A stretch of 64,000 bases of DNA. It comes from Corticibacter populi (GTDB taxonomy: Bacteria; Pseudomonadota; Gammaproteobacteria; Burkholderiales; Burkholderiaceae_C). The notes under the pieces are model-generated. The model did not search any database, was not told the DNA's origin, and saw nothing but the letters and a program-made list of their open reading frames with translations. Below, in pieces: positions 19,542 through 28,366 of the stretch. The stretch's first letter is position 1, and the number at the start of each line of letters is the position of its first letter. The position numbers and the translations under genes were made by a program. Where the stretch lies: assembly GCF_004217315.1 (NCBI RefSeq), contig NZ_SGWR01000004.1:1-64000 (forward strand). The letters run 5' to 3'.

Positions 19542-20867
19542 ATGACCATCCGCTATCTCACCGGCATCACCCCTTCGGGCATTCCACATCTGGGCAACTA
19601 CGCGGGGGCTATCCGGCCTTCGGTGCGCTCGCAGCATGTGGCCGATGTCGACAACTTCTACTTCCTGGCCGATCTGCACAGCCTGATCAAGTCGCACGAC
19701 CCGTTGCAGACGCAGCGCTCGACGCTGGAGATCGCCGCCACCTGGATCGCCTGCGGGCTGGATACCGACAAGGTCACCTTCTATCGCCAGAGCGACATCC
19801 CCGAGATTCCGCAGCTGACCTGGCTGCTGACCTGCGTGACCGGCAAGGGCCTGCTCAACCGGGCCCATGCCTACAAGGCGGCAGTGGACAAGAACGTCGC
19901 GGCCGGCCTCGATGCCGATGCCGATGTCACCGCCGGTCTCTTCATGTACCCGGTGCTGATGGCCGCCGACATCATGATGTTCAAGGCCCACAAGGTGCCC
20001 GTGGGGCGCGACCAGGTCCAGCACATCGAAATGGCGCGCGACATGGCTGCCAGCTTCAACCACCTCTACGGTGCGGGCTGCGAGCTGCTGGTGCCGCCCG
20101 AGGCGGCGGTCGACGAGAACGTGGCCACGCTGCCCGGGCTCGATGGTCGCAAGATGAGCAAGAGCTACCGCAACACCATCCCGCTCTTCACGCCGCGTGA
20201 GCAGCTGCGCCGACTGATCATGGGCATTGCCACCGATTCGCGCACGCCTGGCGAACCCAAGGACACCGAGGGCTCGGCCATCTTCCTGCTCTACCAGGCC
20301 TTTGCCAGCGCGGAACAGACCGCCTCCATGCGGCAGGCCTTTGCCGATGGCATCGCCTGGGGCGATGCCAAGCAGCAACTGTTCGAGCGCATTGATGAGG
20401 AAATCGCGCCGATGCGCGCGCACTTCGACGAGCTGATGGCCGCACCCGCGCGCATCGAGGCCATTTTGCGCCACGGTGCCGACAAGGCCCGGGCGGTTGC
20501 CGCGCCCTACCTGGCCGAGCTGCGCCACGCGGTGGGCCTGCGCGAGCTGACCCTGCTTGGCGCGGCGCCGGAGACGGCTGCCCAAGATGCACCAGCCGCA
20601 CCGGCAGCAGTGCCACTCATCAAGCAATACCGCGAGAACGATGGCCGGTTCTATTTCAAGCTCACCTCCGCCAAGGGTGAGGTGCTGTTGCAGAGCAAGG
20701 CCTATGCGGCGGGCCGTGACACGGGTGCTGCCGTGAAGCTGCTCAAGGAGTTGGGGGCCGGTGCGCTCGCCGGGTTGGCCGCGCAGCTCGAACCCTATGA
20801 GGCCACGCCGGCGCTGACGGATGCCCTGCAGGCGCTGGTGCTGGCAGAGCAGGGCCAGCAGAAGTGA
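19542..20867 (+). CDS. trpS: Tryptophanyl-tRNA synthetase with C-terminal extension
   Basis: A class I synthetase charging tRNA-Trp. The HIGH-like motif is PSGIPHLGNYAGA, and KMSKS is exact in LDGRKMSKSYRN. At 441 residues it is about 100 longer than E. coli TrpS. After an Ala/Pro linker (about 345-360) the tail DGRFYFKLTSAKGEVLLQSKAY resembles a DUF1508/YegP-like fold. Long TrpS proteins of this type occur in Burkholderiales. A TATACT at 19468-19473 is a candidate -10 element. The stop overlaps the next start (TGATG). Confidence 0.93.
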   Translation: MTIRYLTGITPSGIPHLGNYAGAIRPSVRSQHVADVDNFYFLADLHSLIKSHDPLQTQRSTLEIAATWIACGLDTDKVTFYRQSDIPEIPQLTWLLTCVTGKGLLNRAHAYKAAVDKNVAAGLDADADVTAGLFMYPVLMAADIMMFKAHKVPVGRDQVQHIEMARDMAASFNHLYGAGCELLVPPEAAVDENVATLPGLDGRKMSKSYRNTIPLFTPREQLRRLIMGIATDSRTPGEPKDTEGSAIFLLYQAFASAEQTASMRQAFADGIAWGDAKQQLFERIDEEIAPMRAHFDELMAAPARIEAILRHGADKARAVAAPYLAELRHAVGLRELTLLGAAPETAAQDAPAAPAAVPLIKQYRENDGRFYFKLTSAKGEVLLQSKAYAAGRDTGAAVKLLKELGAGALAGLAAQLEPYEATPALTDALQALVLAEQGQQK

Positions 20868-21469
20868 TGGGAGCCGATGTGAGCAAGACCGCAGGCCGTG
20901 GTCGCGCGGCCGAGGCGCAGCCCCACGAAAGCGGCCCGTTGGGCCCTGGCGACAGCGCCGCGCGGCTGCAGGCCGACTTCACGACGCGCCACCTGCGCGA
21001 CGCGTTGGGCATGTATGCCACCGGCGTGGCCATCGTTACCACGCTGGATGGCCAGCAAAGCCCGGTGGGCCTGACCATCAGTTCCTTCGCGTCCGTCTCG
21101 CTCGAGCCGCCGCTGGTACTCTGGAGCCTGGAGCAGCAATCGGCCAGCATGCCGGCCTTTGCGGCGCAGCAGCACTTTGCCATCAACGTGCTGGCGGCCC
21201 ACCAGCTGCCGCTGGCGCAGCGCTTTGCCTCGCGCGGAGTGGACCGCTTCAAGGACCTGCCGATCGTGGCCAGCCCGAGCGGCATGCCGCTGTTGCCAGA
21301 GGCGCTGGCCTGGTTCGAGTGCCGGCGCCAGGCCGTGCATGTGGCGGGCGACCACCGCATCTTCATCGGCGAGGTGCTGCGCACCGGCTACCAATCCTTG
21401 CCGCCGCAAGAGGCGACGCCGCTGCTCTACCACCGTGGCCGCCTGTACCAGCAGCCGCTGAAGCTTTGA
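20867..21469 (+). CDS. Flavin reductase-like, FMN-binding protein
   Basis: A 200-residue protein of the flavin reductase domain family (FMN reductase of two-component monooxygenases). Residues about 35-200 carry the split-barrel pattern: MYATGVAIVTTLDG, VGLTISSFASVSLEPPLVLW, FAINVLA and HRIFIGEVL. The first 30 residues are variable. It starts at an ATG overlapping the trpS stop, so it is translated with trpS. No partner monooxygenase is adjacent, so its client is unknown. Confidence 0.87.
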   Translation: MGADVSKTAGRGRAAEAQPHESGPLGPGDSAARLQADFTTRHLRDALGMYATGVAIVTTLDGQQSPVGLTISSFASVSLEPPLVLWSLEQQSASMPAFAAQQHFAINVLAAHQLPLAQRFASRGVDRFKDLPIVASPSGMPLLPEALAWFECRRQAVHVAGDHRIFIGEVLRTGYQSLPPQEATPLLYHRGRLYQQPLKL

Positions 21470-21489
21470 ACAGAATCTGAGCGGCGGGA

Positions 21490-22614
21490 CTATCGCACCG
21501 GCGCGCGCACCCGGCGCATGCGCCGGCGCGGCCACAGCGCCAGCAAGCCCGCCGCCATCAGCGCCAGCAGCAGCGCACCGGGCAGGCGTGCGAGCCAGCC
21601 TGCCAGCAGGCGCCAGATGTCGCCCTTCCAGCCGATCTTGGCGGCGCGCGCACTGTACTTGGCAAAACGCAGCGCACCGGTCTGCCCCAGCACCCGCAGG
21701 CCGCGCTGGCCGTAGGTGGCGGCCAACTCCACCGCATCGCGGCCCAGGCGCTCGCTCAACTGCACGTTGCCCACCAGCGCGGTGCCGCCAATGCGCTGCA
21801 GCGTGCCGCTGTGCCTGCCGTGGATCTTGGCGAAGCGGGCGGCGGAGCGCAGGTCGGTGGCATCGCGCGTGGCCGCCAGGAGGCGCAGCCCGCTGGGGGT
21901 GGCCTGCAGCGTGGCGACATCGGCAAAAATCGCCTGCAGCGGCGCCAGCCCGTCGGTATTGCGCTGACGGCGCAGTTGGCGGGCGCTTTGCACCAGGGTC
22001 TCGGACAACCAGGCGGGCAGCCGGCCCAGGTGCCGCAGCGTCTTGAGCGTGGTGATGGTGCTCTTGGCGGAGGTGCTGGCGGCCAGGGCCGGCGCCCCGG
22101 CGCCAGCGGTGGCGGCGCTGCCCCAGGCACTGCCCAGCTGTGCGGCGCTGGCGGCGAGGCCCAGGGACGAGAGGGCGATCAGCACCGGGTCGGTTTCCTC
22201 GTCGCGCGCATAGCGCCAGGCCTGGATGCCCAGGTCGCGCAAGTCGCCGATCACCAGAAAATCGCTGGCAATGCCGGCAATCTGGCCGATGTTCTCGTCG
22301 CTGCGGCCATGCAGCACGCCTTCTGCGATCTTGCCGGCCTGGTAGGAGAGGCTGCTGCGCCGGGTCTCGATGGCCTCGTGCAGCTGCTGCGCCTCGGGAC
22401 GTGTGCGCACGTAATCGTACTGGAGGAAGAAGTCGAGCAACTCGGCCGCTTCGGCATAGCGTTGCCTGGCTACCAGCGCCTCGACCTCGGGCAATGGGTC
22501 GGTGCGCGTGAGCGCGAGCACCGCCAGTTGGCCGCGCTGCCACCACACCAGCGCGGCGGCCACTGCCAGCAGCACGAGCAGCAGGCGCAGCAGCCAGAAA
22601 CCGAGTTTGAACAT
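21490..22614 (-). CDS. Uncharacterised membrane protein, last gene of the DUF2157/DUF4401/GDYXXLXY operon
   Basis: A 374-residue protein I do not recognise. It has an N-terminal membrane helix (residues 5-25) and a C-terminal one (about 340-362) followed by a short Arg-rich cytoplasmic tail. The part between is helical and alanine-rich, with segments such as ALVARQRYAEAAELLDFFLQ that suggest a helical-hairpin repeat. Its ATG overlaps the stop of the GDYXXLXY gene (TGATG), so it is part of that operon. Confidence 0.7.
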   Translation of the reverse strand: MFKLGFWLLRLLLVLLAVAAALVWWQRGQLAVLALTRTDPLPEVEALVARQRYAEAAELLDFFLQYDYVRTRPEAQQLHEAIETRRSSLSYQAGKIAEGVLHGRSDENIGQIAGIASDFLVIGDLRDLGIQAWRYARDEETDPVLIALSSLGLAASAAQLGSAWGSAATAGAGAPALAASTSAKSTITTLKTLRHLGRLPAWLSETLVQSARQLRRQRNTDGLAPLQAIFADVATLQATPSGLRLLAATRDATDLRSAARFAKIHGRHSGTLQRIGGTALVGNVQLSERLGRDAVELAATYGQRGLRVLGQTGALRFAKYSARAAKIGWKGDIWRLLAGWLARLPGALLLALMAAGLLALWPRRRMRRVRAPVR

Positions 22615-23198
22615 CAGAACCTGTTCTGGCCCAGCGGTCGCAGTTCGGCATCGCGCAAGGTCACCAGCAGGGCCGTGCCATCGGGGGCGACACGCAATTC
22701 GCCCCAGTGGGCCGTTTCGTAAACCTGGGCTGCGCCTTCCTGGAAGAAAAAGGCATGTGGGCCCAGCGCGGGCGCATGGGCCCGGCCGCGCAGGCGCAGG
22801 GCGATCAGCCCGCCCGGCGCGGCCGGCGTATCGCCGAGGGCTGCGACACGGGCACGCCGTTGTGCATCCACTCGCAGGTAGGCATAGGTGGCAGGGGAGA
22901 CCGGCAGCGTCCCCTCGTCACGGCTGCTCCGTTGCTGGTACTGGCTGCGCAGCACCTGCTCCTCGGCGTAGTCGAGCGTCATGTAGTCGCCCTGCATGAT
23001 CGAGCGCGGATCGACGGGGGCGAGCTCCAGCAGGATGGGCTGGCCGTGCCGCAGGGTGTGTTCATGGCGCAGCACCGTCCAGGCCGCCAGCGCCAGCGCC
23101 AGTGCGACGGCGGCAGCCAACGCGTAGCGTGGCCATGCCGGCACAGGGAGACGCCGCTGTGCGGGGGACGGAAAGGAAGGCGTGGCAGAGAGCGTCAT
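22614..23198 (-). CDS. GDYXXLXY-domain membrane protein
   Basis: A 194-residue protein with one N-terminal membrane helix (about 24-42) and the defining motif GDYMTLDY at about residue 70, within a periplasmic domain (PRSIMQGDYMTLDYAEEQVL). The function of the family is unknown. It is usually encoded beside DUF2157 and DUF4401 membrane proteins, as here. The start overlaps the DUF4401 stop by four bases. Confidence 0.88.
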   Translation of the reverse strand: MTLSATPSFPSPAQRRLPVPAWPRYALAAAVALALALAAWTVLRHEHTLRHGQPILLELAPVDPRSIMQGDYMTLDYAEEQVLRSQYQQRSSRDEGTLPVSPATYAYLRVDAQRRARVAALGDTPAAPGGLIALRLRGRAHAPALGPHAFFFQEGAAQVYETAHWGELRVAPDGTALLVTLRDAELRPLGQNRF

Positions 23199-24274
23199 TG
23201 CAGGTCTCCAGGGGAATGGGCCAACCGGTGCGGGGCCTTGCCAAGCCACCAGGCGGCAGCGAGCATGCCGGTGCCCAGCACCATCAGGCTCAGGGATTTG
23301 CCCATCAGGCTCAGCGTCATCTCGTGATAGTAGGCGCCGATCAGCAACAGGCTGGTCAGCAGCAGCACGCCCAGCCAGACGCGCTGCCCGGCCCGGAACA
23401 GCACCAGCGTCAGCGCGAGCGCCAGCAGGACATTGGGCATCACCCAGGCCAGCGCCGCCAGGGCCGCGGCCGGCAGCTGCCAGAGGCGCCAGCCGCTGCC
23501 GGCGTCGTGGCACAGCCAGGCCAGCGTGGCCAGCCACAGGGCGGCGCAGCTCCAGGGCCGCCAGCGGTACAGCCAGGGCAGGGCGTCGGGTGTCCAATGG
23601 TCGAGCCAGATGTTCATGTCCGGCATCGACACTTGCAGCAGCAGGGCACCCGCCGTCAGCAGGCTGACACTGTGCAGCCAGGCCTGCAGCCACCGGGCCT
23701 GCGGCCGGCCGGTCCAGCCGGGCCGGCTCAACCAGCCCAGCAGGGCCAGTGCCGTGATGAGCGGCGGCGTCCAGGCCATCGGCCAGCCCATGTTGAGCAG
23801 CCAGGCCCAGGCGCATGCCTGGGCCGACAGCAGGCACAGGCAGCGGTGCCAGATGGGCGAGGCAGGCAGGCTGACCAGCAGCGAGATCAGCGCGTAGGCC
23901 AGCAGCACGTGCTCGCTGCGCCAGTCGAACGCGAGCGCCAGAGCCACCAGGGTCTGGCCGGCCAGCGACAGCGCAAAGCCGAACTGCTGCGGGAACACCC
24001 GGGCTGCGCCATTGCCACGCATCAGCGCCAGGCCGGCGCCGGCGAGCAGCACGCCGGCGTAGCCGGCCCTGGGCTCTTGTACCAGCAGGGCCAGGCCGGC
24101 CATGCCGAGCAGGGCGGCCAGCCAGGCGGCCAGGGCCATCAGCAGGCTGAGCCACCAGGGCATCGGCTGTGCCTGGGATGCGTTGGTTGCCAGCGTGGGC
24201 GTGATGCCCAGTTGCTGCAGCCGGCTGGCGAGGTTCTGGCTGCGGTCGGCCAGCGGAGCGAGGATACCCATCAT
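23195..24274 (-). CDS. DUF4401 polytopic membrane protein
   Basis: A 359-residue protein made almost wholly of hydrophobic helices (about ten), rich in Trp, Leu and Ala. Its content and position between a DUF2157 and a GDYXXLXY gene identify it as DUF4401. Function is unknown. It overlaps both neighbours by four bases, so the operon is translationally coupled. Confidence 0.85.
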   Translation of the reverse strand: MMGILAPLADRSQNLASRLQQLGITPTLATNASQAQPMPWWLSLLMALAAWLAALLGMAGLALLVQEPRAGYAGVLLAGAGLALMRGNGAARVFPQQFGFALSLAGQTLVALALAFDWRSEHVLLAYALISLLVSLPASPIWHRCLCLLSAQACAWAWLLNMGWPMAWTPPLITALALLGWLSRPGWTGRPQARWLQAWLHSVSLLTAGALLLQVSMPDMNIWLDHWTPDALPWLYRWRPWSCAALWLATLAWLCHDAGSGWRLWQLPAAALAALAWVMPNVLLALALTLVLFRAGQRVWLGVLLLTSLLLIGAYYHEMTLSLMGKSLSLMVLGTGMLAAAWWLGKAPHRLAHSPGDLQ

Positions 24275-25287
24275 GCGTGCGCCTCCTGCTGCCCTTGCCC
24301 GCTTTCGCCATCTTCACCATCCTGGCCGCGTTGCTGGCGCCAGAGCTGCAGAACATGTCTGGCGCACATGCTGGAGCCGGCCAGCAGTAACACCGTGAGC
24401 AGCAGCAGTCCGCTGGCGTCGAGGCGGTTGAGCAGCATATTGAACAGCCAGCCCATAATGGCATAGAGGGTGGCCGCGTAGACCAGTGCCACGGCCATGG
24501 CGTCCAGCTGCCGGCGGGCATAGTGCCACCAGGCCAGTGCCGCGACGCCGCAGAACAGCAGCATTGCGCCATGGCCATGGGTGATGGTGTCGCTCGCCAG
24601 GGGCAGCAGCAGGCCGGCGAGCAGGCAGCGTGCCAGCCAGCGCTGCGGTTGGACCATGAGCCAGGTGGGCCGCGTCTCGAAAGCCAGCAGCAGCAGGCCA
24701 TTGGTGAGCCCCATCCAGATGCCATGGCCCATCATGGCTTGCAGCGGCATGGCCCAGCCGGACACGCTGCCGTCCATTGCCAGCCAGCGCCAGAGCGTCA
24801 GGTTCAGCAGCAGTGCCCAGAGCAGCCAGACCGCGCCCGAACGCGCCAGCAGTGCCACCGGCAGCATCAGCGCGGCCCAGACCCCGAACAGTTGCCAGAT
24901 GTCGGCACCGGTCTGGTATTTCTGGCCAATCAATGCCAGCAGGGCGCCCATGCACAGTGCCACCGCCAGGCAGCCGGCACGCCAGGCCCGACCACCGGGC
25001 GTGGTGGCCAGCGTCAGGCCCAATGCGAGCAGCAGTGCGCCAGCGGCCATCGCGAGCTGCGCGAAGCGGCCCAGCGCGTCCCAGTTGTAGGCAAAGAAAA
25101 AAATCAGCCCGCTGGCCAGGGCCAAGCAGCCGGCCCACAGCAGCAGTTGCGCAAGGAATTCACGCCAGGTAGCGGGTCCGGGCCGCAGCGGCGCCTGCTG
25201 GACCAGCAGGGCCAGCTGCCGCTCGTCCAGACGACCATGGTCGTGCCAGCGCCACAGCGTGTCGAGATCGCGAAAGCTCCACTCCAT
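24271..25287 (-). CDS. DUF2157 polytopic membrane protein
   Basis: A 338-residue protein. Residues 1-45 are a soluble, charged segment typical of DUF2157 (RDLDTLWRWHDHGRLDERQL). About nine or ten membrane helices follow, then a polar Gln/Gly/Asp-rich tail. It is the first gene of the operon and is likely to form a complex with the DUF4401 and GDYXXLXY products. Function is unknown. Confidence 0.87.
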   Translation of the reverse strand: MEWSFRDLDTLWRWHDHGRLDERQLALLVQQAPLRPGPATWREFLAQLLLWAGCLALASGLIFFFAYNWDALGRFAQLAMAAGALLLALGLTLATTPGGRAWRAGCLAVALCMGALLALIGQKYQTGADIWQLFGVWAALMLPVALLARSGAVWLLWALLLNLTLWRWLAMDGSVSGWAMPLQAMMGHGIWMGLTNGLLLLAFETRPTWLMVQPQRWLARCLLAGLLLPLASDTITHGHGAMLLFCGVAALAWWHYARRQLDAMAVALVYAATLYAIMGWLFNMLLNRLDASGLLLLTVLLLAGSSMCARHVLQLWRQQRGQDGEDGESGQGQQEAHA

Positions 25288-25401
25288 GATGACTCCCTTG
25301 TCCGGAAGTCCCGATTGTGCGGGAGTGCGCCGTGTCCATGCAAACCATGATCCGGGCGGTCGCGTTTCTCGCTACTGTCCGGATCGTTTCCGGATGCCTG
25401 T

Positions 25402-25902
25402 TCAGAGGCTGGCGGCTGTGCCGACGATGATGGTCACGCGCCGGTTTTCGCTGCGCCCGGCTTCGGTGCCATTGTCGGCAATGGGTTGCGTGTCACCCAG
25501 ACCGCGCACCACGATGCTTTCGGTCGGGATGCCATTGGCGATCATGGCCTTGGCGACCATGGCTGCGCGGCGCTCGGACAGCTCCAGGTTGTAGGCGGCC
25601 CGACCCTGGTTGTCGGTGTGGCCGTCGAGCCGCAGGTGGGAGATCTGGATGTCGATCAACAGTGTCGACACCTTGGCGATGACCGCGTTGGCGTCATCGC
25701 TGAGTTCGGAAGAGTCGGTGGCGAACAGGATCTTGCCCGACAGGTCGTACTTCATGCCGTTGTCGATGTGCGTGAAGCCATAGTCCTCGAGGGCCTTGAC
25801 CTGCGCCTGGCTCAGGCCGTGAGGGGCTGGTGGGGTGCTTTGGCAGGCACTGAGCAGGCAGACGGCGAAGGAGAGAAGCCAAAGGGGCAGGGATTTGAAC
25901 AT
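25402..25902 (-). CDS. OmpA-family lipoprotein (YfiB-like)
   Basis: A 166-residue outer-membrane lipoprotein. The signal peptide ends in the lipobox LLSAC (Cys20). Residues about 55-165 form an OmpA peptidoglycan-binding domain (KILFATDSSELSDDANAVIAK, LRLDGHTDNQGRAAYNLELSERRA, ENRRVTI). Size and layout fit YfiB/TpbB. A YfiR-like gene lies immediately upstream on the same strand. In Pseudomonas, YfiB relieves YfiR inhibition of the diguanylate cyclase YfiN, but no yfiN is present here. Confidence 0.88.
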   Translation of the reverse strand: MFKSLPLWLLSFAVCLLSACQSTPPAPHGLSQAQVKALEDYGFTHIDNGMKYDLSGKILFATDSSELSDDANAVIAKVSTLLIDIQISHLRLDGHTDNQGRAAYNLELSERRAAMVAKAMIANGIPTESIVVRGLGDTQPIADNGTEAGRSENRRVTIIVGTAASL

Positions 25903-26012
25903 GGGAAGCTTCGCGATGCGGATGGAAGGAATGGAGCGCAGACGCGCTTGGCGCTGGCGGAGGCACAACGTATGCAGGCGTCCATGGATGGACGGCCAAT
26001 TGTAAAAGATTG

Positions 26013-26594
26013 CTAATGCCCCTGCGCTGGCAGCGGATCGGTGTGGGGCACGGCCAGCACCCGGGGATCGATGCGCAGGCCGCTGCGGGCGACCGAATCG
26101 AGGTTGATCTCGAAGAATATGGCGTCATCGCGGATATGCAGGCAGAACAGCGTGCCGTCGACGCAGGTGCCGCCCTGCTCGCGGATGGTGAGGATGGGCC
26201 GGCCCACCAGGCTTGCGACCAGCCGGGTTCGTTGGGGCGTGGCCAGTGTGCCGATATAGACCGCATGGCACTGCGTCAGCAGCTGCGGGCTGTCGAACGG
26301 CAACGTCTGGCTGGCCATGGGCGGAGCACCGGGCAGGGGGACGTCCATCAGCGCCTGTTCATAGCGGCTGGCACCGGTAAGGCACAGCTGCAGGTGCTCG
26401 GGCTGGCGCGGCCAGCGCGCATGTCCCAGGATGCCGCCGACGACGTGGCGAATCCGTGCCGACAGGCTGGTGGCGCCTGCGCTGGTGGGGGTGTCGATGG
26501 TGGAGGATGCTGCGGCCAGGACGGGCTCAGGACATGCCAGGGCCATGGCGATATGCAGCACGACGATGCCGTGAAGTGCGACGGCCTTGAGCAA
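26013..26594 (-). CDS. YfiR-like periplasmic protein (DUF4154)
   Basis: A 193-residue exported protein. The core (residues about 45-190) fits the YfiR/DUF4154 pattern: IRHVVGGILGHARWP, LQLCLTGAS, CHAVYIG, RPILTIREQGG, then LFCLHIRDDAIFFEINLDSVARSGLRIDPRVL. Two cysteine pairs are seen, as in YfiR. I choose the TTG at 26594: AGGA lies six bases upstream, and the start makes a proper signal peptide (LKAVALHGIVVLHIAMALA). The longer frame to 26735 has an Arg/His-rich, non-secretory start. It is followed by the YfiB-like lipoprotein. Confidence 0.75.
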   Translation of the reverse strand: MLKAVALHGIVVLHIAMALACPEPVLAAASSTIDTPTSAGATSLSARIRHVVGGILGHARWPRQPEHLQLCLTGASRYEQALMDVPLPGAPPMASQTLPFDSPQLLTQCHAVYIGTLATPQRTRLVASLVGRPILTIREQGGTCVDGTLFCLHIRDDAIFFEINLDSVARSGLRIDPRVLAVPHTDPLPAQGH

Positions 26595-26750
26595 CTCGAT
26601 TCCTGCAGAAATGTGATGGAGGTGGGGTCTCCGGGCAGGAGATGGTCGTCGAACAGCCAAAGCGGCTTTCCGCGACAGAATTTTGATGGATTCCTGATTA
26701 TAAGGATCTGCCTGGCACGCCCTCCTCCAGAACATGCCATGACACGGGCG

Positions 26751-26768
26751 CTGTCATCGAAATGTCAT
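26751..26768 (+). promoter_or_regulatory. Pho box (PhoB binding site) upstream of alkaline phosphatase genes
   Basis: CTGTCAT (26751-26757), a four-base spacer, and ATGTCAT (26762-26768) form the 7-4-7 direct repeat bound by PhoB. AT-rich sequence with TATATG/GAGAAT about 8-12 bases downstream can serve as the -10. It lies 124 bases before the first phosphatase gene and implies induction under phosphate starvation. Confidence 0.88.
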
Positions 26769-26805
26769 GAGAATATATGAGAATGTAGTATCAATTTTAT
26801 TTTCA

Positions 26806-26823
26806 CGGTCCTGTCATGGACCG
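26806..26823. repeat. Palindrome with an internal CTGTCAT in the phosphatase leader
   Basis: CGGTCC (26806-26811) and GGACCG (26818-26823) flank TGTCAT, so the hairpin loop repeats the core of the Pho half-site. It lies in the 5' leader between the Pho box and the lipoprotein phosphatase gene. It may be a further regulatory element or coincidence. Confidence 0.45.
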
Positions 26824-26891
26824 TCCCTAGACTGCGCCGCATCCGGACGGAGGCCGTTTGCTGTCCCGTGCCGCAATCCAAGGGAGTATTG

Positions 26892-28334
26892 ATGAACAGA
26901 AAGCTGCTGTATCCCACAGTCATGGGATTGACCATCGCGCTGGCCGCCTGCGGCAGTGACGACAACGACGATACCACCACGCCTCCGGTGGCATCCCCGC
27001 AGAAGAACGTCGTGTTTTTCCTCGGCGACGGCATGGGCATCACCACGCTGACGGCTTCGCGCATCTATGCCGTGGGCGAGGATGGTGAGTTGACCATCGA
27101 CACGCTGCCCGAGACGGCCTTCGTGCACACCTATTCGCGGGATGGCCAGGTGACCGACAGCGCGCCCTCCATGGCGGCCTACATGACCGGCGTGAAGATG
27201 AACAACGAGGTCATCTCCATGTCGGCCGAGACGAGCGCGGTCGATGCCAACGGCAAGGCCTACGTTGATAGCGAGAACACCACCTGTCCGGCCAGCGGCA
27301 ACGGCCAGGCCGTCGAGACCCTGCTTGAGCAAATGAAGGCGGCCGGCTACGGCACCGGCGTGGTCACCACCACCCGCGTGACGCACGCTACGCCAGCGAC
27401 GACCTATGCGCACGTGTGTCATCGTGAGGCCCACAATACGATTGCCGCGGCGCTGGTGCCCGGCGGCGAAGGCTACAACGCAAAGCTGGGCGATGGCATC
27501 GACGTGGTGCTCGGCGGTGGCATCCGCAACTTCGTGCCCACCGAGGATGGCGGTCGCCGTACCGACAAGCGCAAGCTGCTCGACGAACTCGCGAAGGCCA
27601 ACTACACGGTGGCCACCGACCGCGCCGGTTTCGACAGCCTGCCCACCACCGGTGGCAAGATCTTCGGCGTGTTCACGCAGAGCGAAATGAGCTATGACCT
27701 CGACCGCGACGCGGCCAAGGAGCCCAGCATCGCCGAGATGACCGGCAAGGCCATCGATGCGCTGGCCGCACAGAAGAAGGGTTTCTTCCTGATGGTCGAG
27801 GGCGGACGCATCGACCATGCGCTGCACGCCACCAATGCCCGCCGCGCGCTGCAGGACACGGTGGCCTTCGACAATGCCATCAAGCTTGCGCTGGAAAAGC
27901 TCGAAGCCATCGACCCCGGTCTGCAGAACACCCTGGTGGTGGTGACGGCCGACCATGATCACACCCTGCAGATGAACGGCTATGCCGCGCGCACCGGCAA
28001 GACCGAGGCCGGCAAGCCGGGCGTGCTGGGCCTGGTCAAGTCCTACACCAACCCCGAACAGGACTCCGTCGACGTGGGCGGAGCCAACTACACCATCCTC
28101 GGCTTCGGCAACGGCCCCAACCGGCCCGCCGAACGCGCCACCATCACGGCCGAGCAGCTCGAAAGCCCCGACTACAACCAGGAAGCCGTGGTGCCGATGG
28201 CCCAGGGTGGCGAAACCCACGGCGGTGGCGACGTGTTCCTGGGCGCCAAGGGGCTGGGCGCCGAGAACTTCCGCGGCACGCTGACCAACACCGACGTGTT
28301 CGGCCTGATCAAGACCGCGATCGACCTGCAATGA
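26892..28334 (+). CDS. Alkaline phosphatase family lipoprotein
   Basis: A 480-residue phosphomonoesterase of the PhoA superfamily. Signal peptide with lipobox IALAACG (Cys19), then a Thr/Pro/Asp linker, so it should be tethered to a membrane. Active-site features: FFLGDGMG (metal Asp), TDSAPSMAAYMTG (nucleophile Ser in DSA), VEGGRIDHALH, TADHDH and ETHGGGDV (metal ligands). A start at 26892 follows GGGAG; an ATG/CTG-type extension upstream would spoil the signal peptide. A Pho box precedes it. Its stop overlaps a possible start of the next, paralogous, gene. Confidence 0.92.
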   Translation: MNRKLLYPTVMGLTIALAACGSDDNDDTTTPPVASPQKNVVFFLGDGMGITTLTASRIYAVGEDGELTIDTLPETAFVHTYSRDGQVTDSAPSMAAYMTGVKMNNEVISMSAETSAVDANGKAYVDSENTTCPASGNGQAVETLLEQMKAAGYGTGVVTTTRVTHATPATTYAHVCHREAHNTIAAALVPGGEGYNAKLGDGIDVVLGGGIRNFVPTEDGGRRTDKRKLLDELAKANYTVATDRAGFDSLPTTGGKIFGVFTQSEMSYDLDRDAAKEPSIAEMTGKAIDALAAQKKGFFLMVEGGRIDHALHATNARRALQDTVAFDNAIKLALEKLEAIDPGLQNTLVVVTADHDHTLQMNGYAARTGKTEAGKPGVLGLVKSYTNPEQDSVDVGGANYTILGFGNGPNRPAERATITAEQLESPDYNQEAVVPMAQGGETHGGGDVFLGAKGLGAENFRGTLTNTDVFGLIKTAIDLQ

Positions 28335-28366
28335 GCGCAACCACCGCAAGACAAGGACTACCCATC

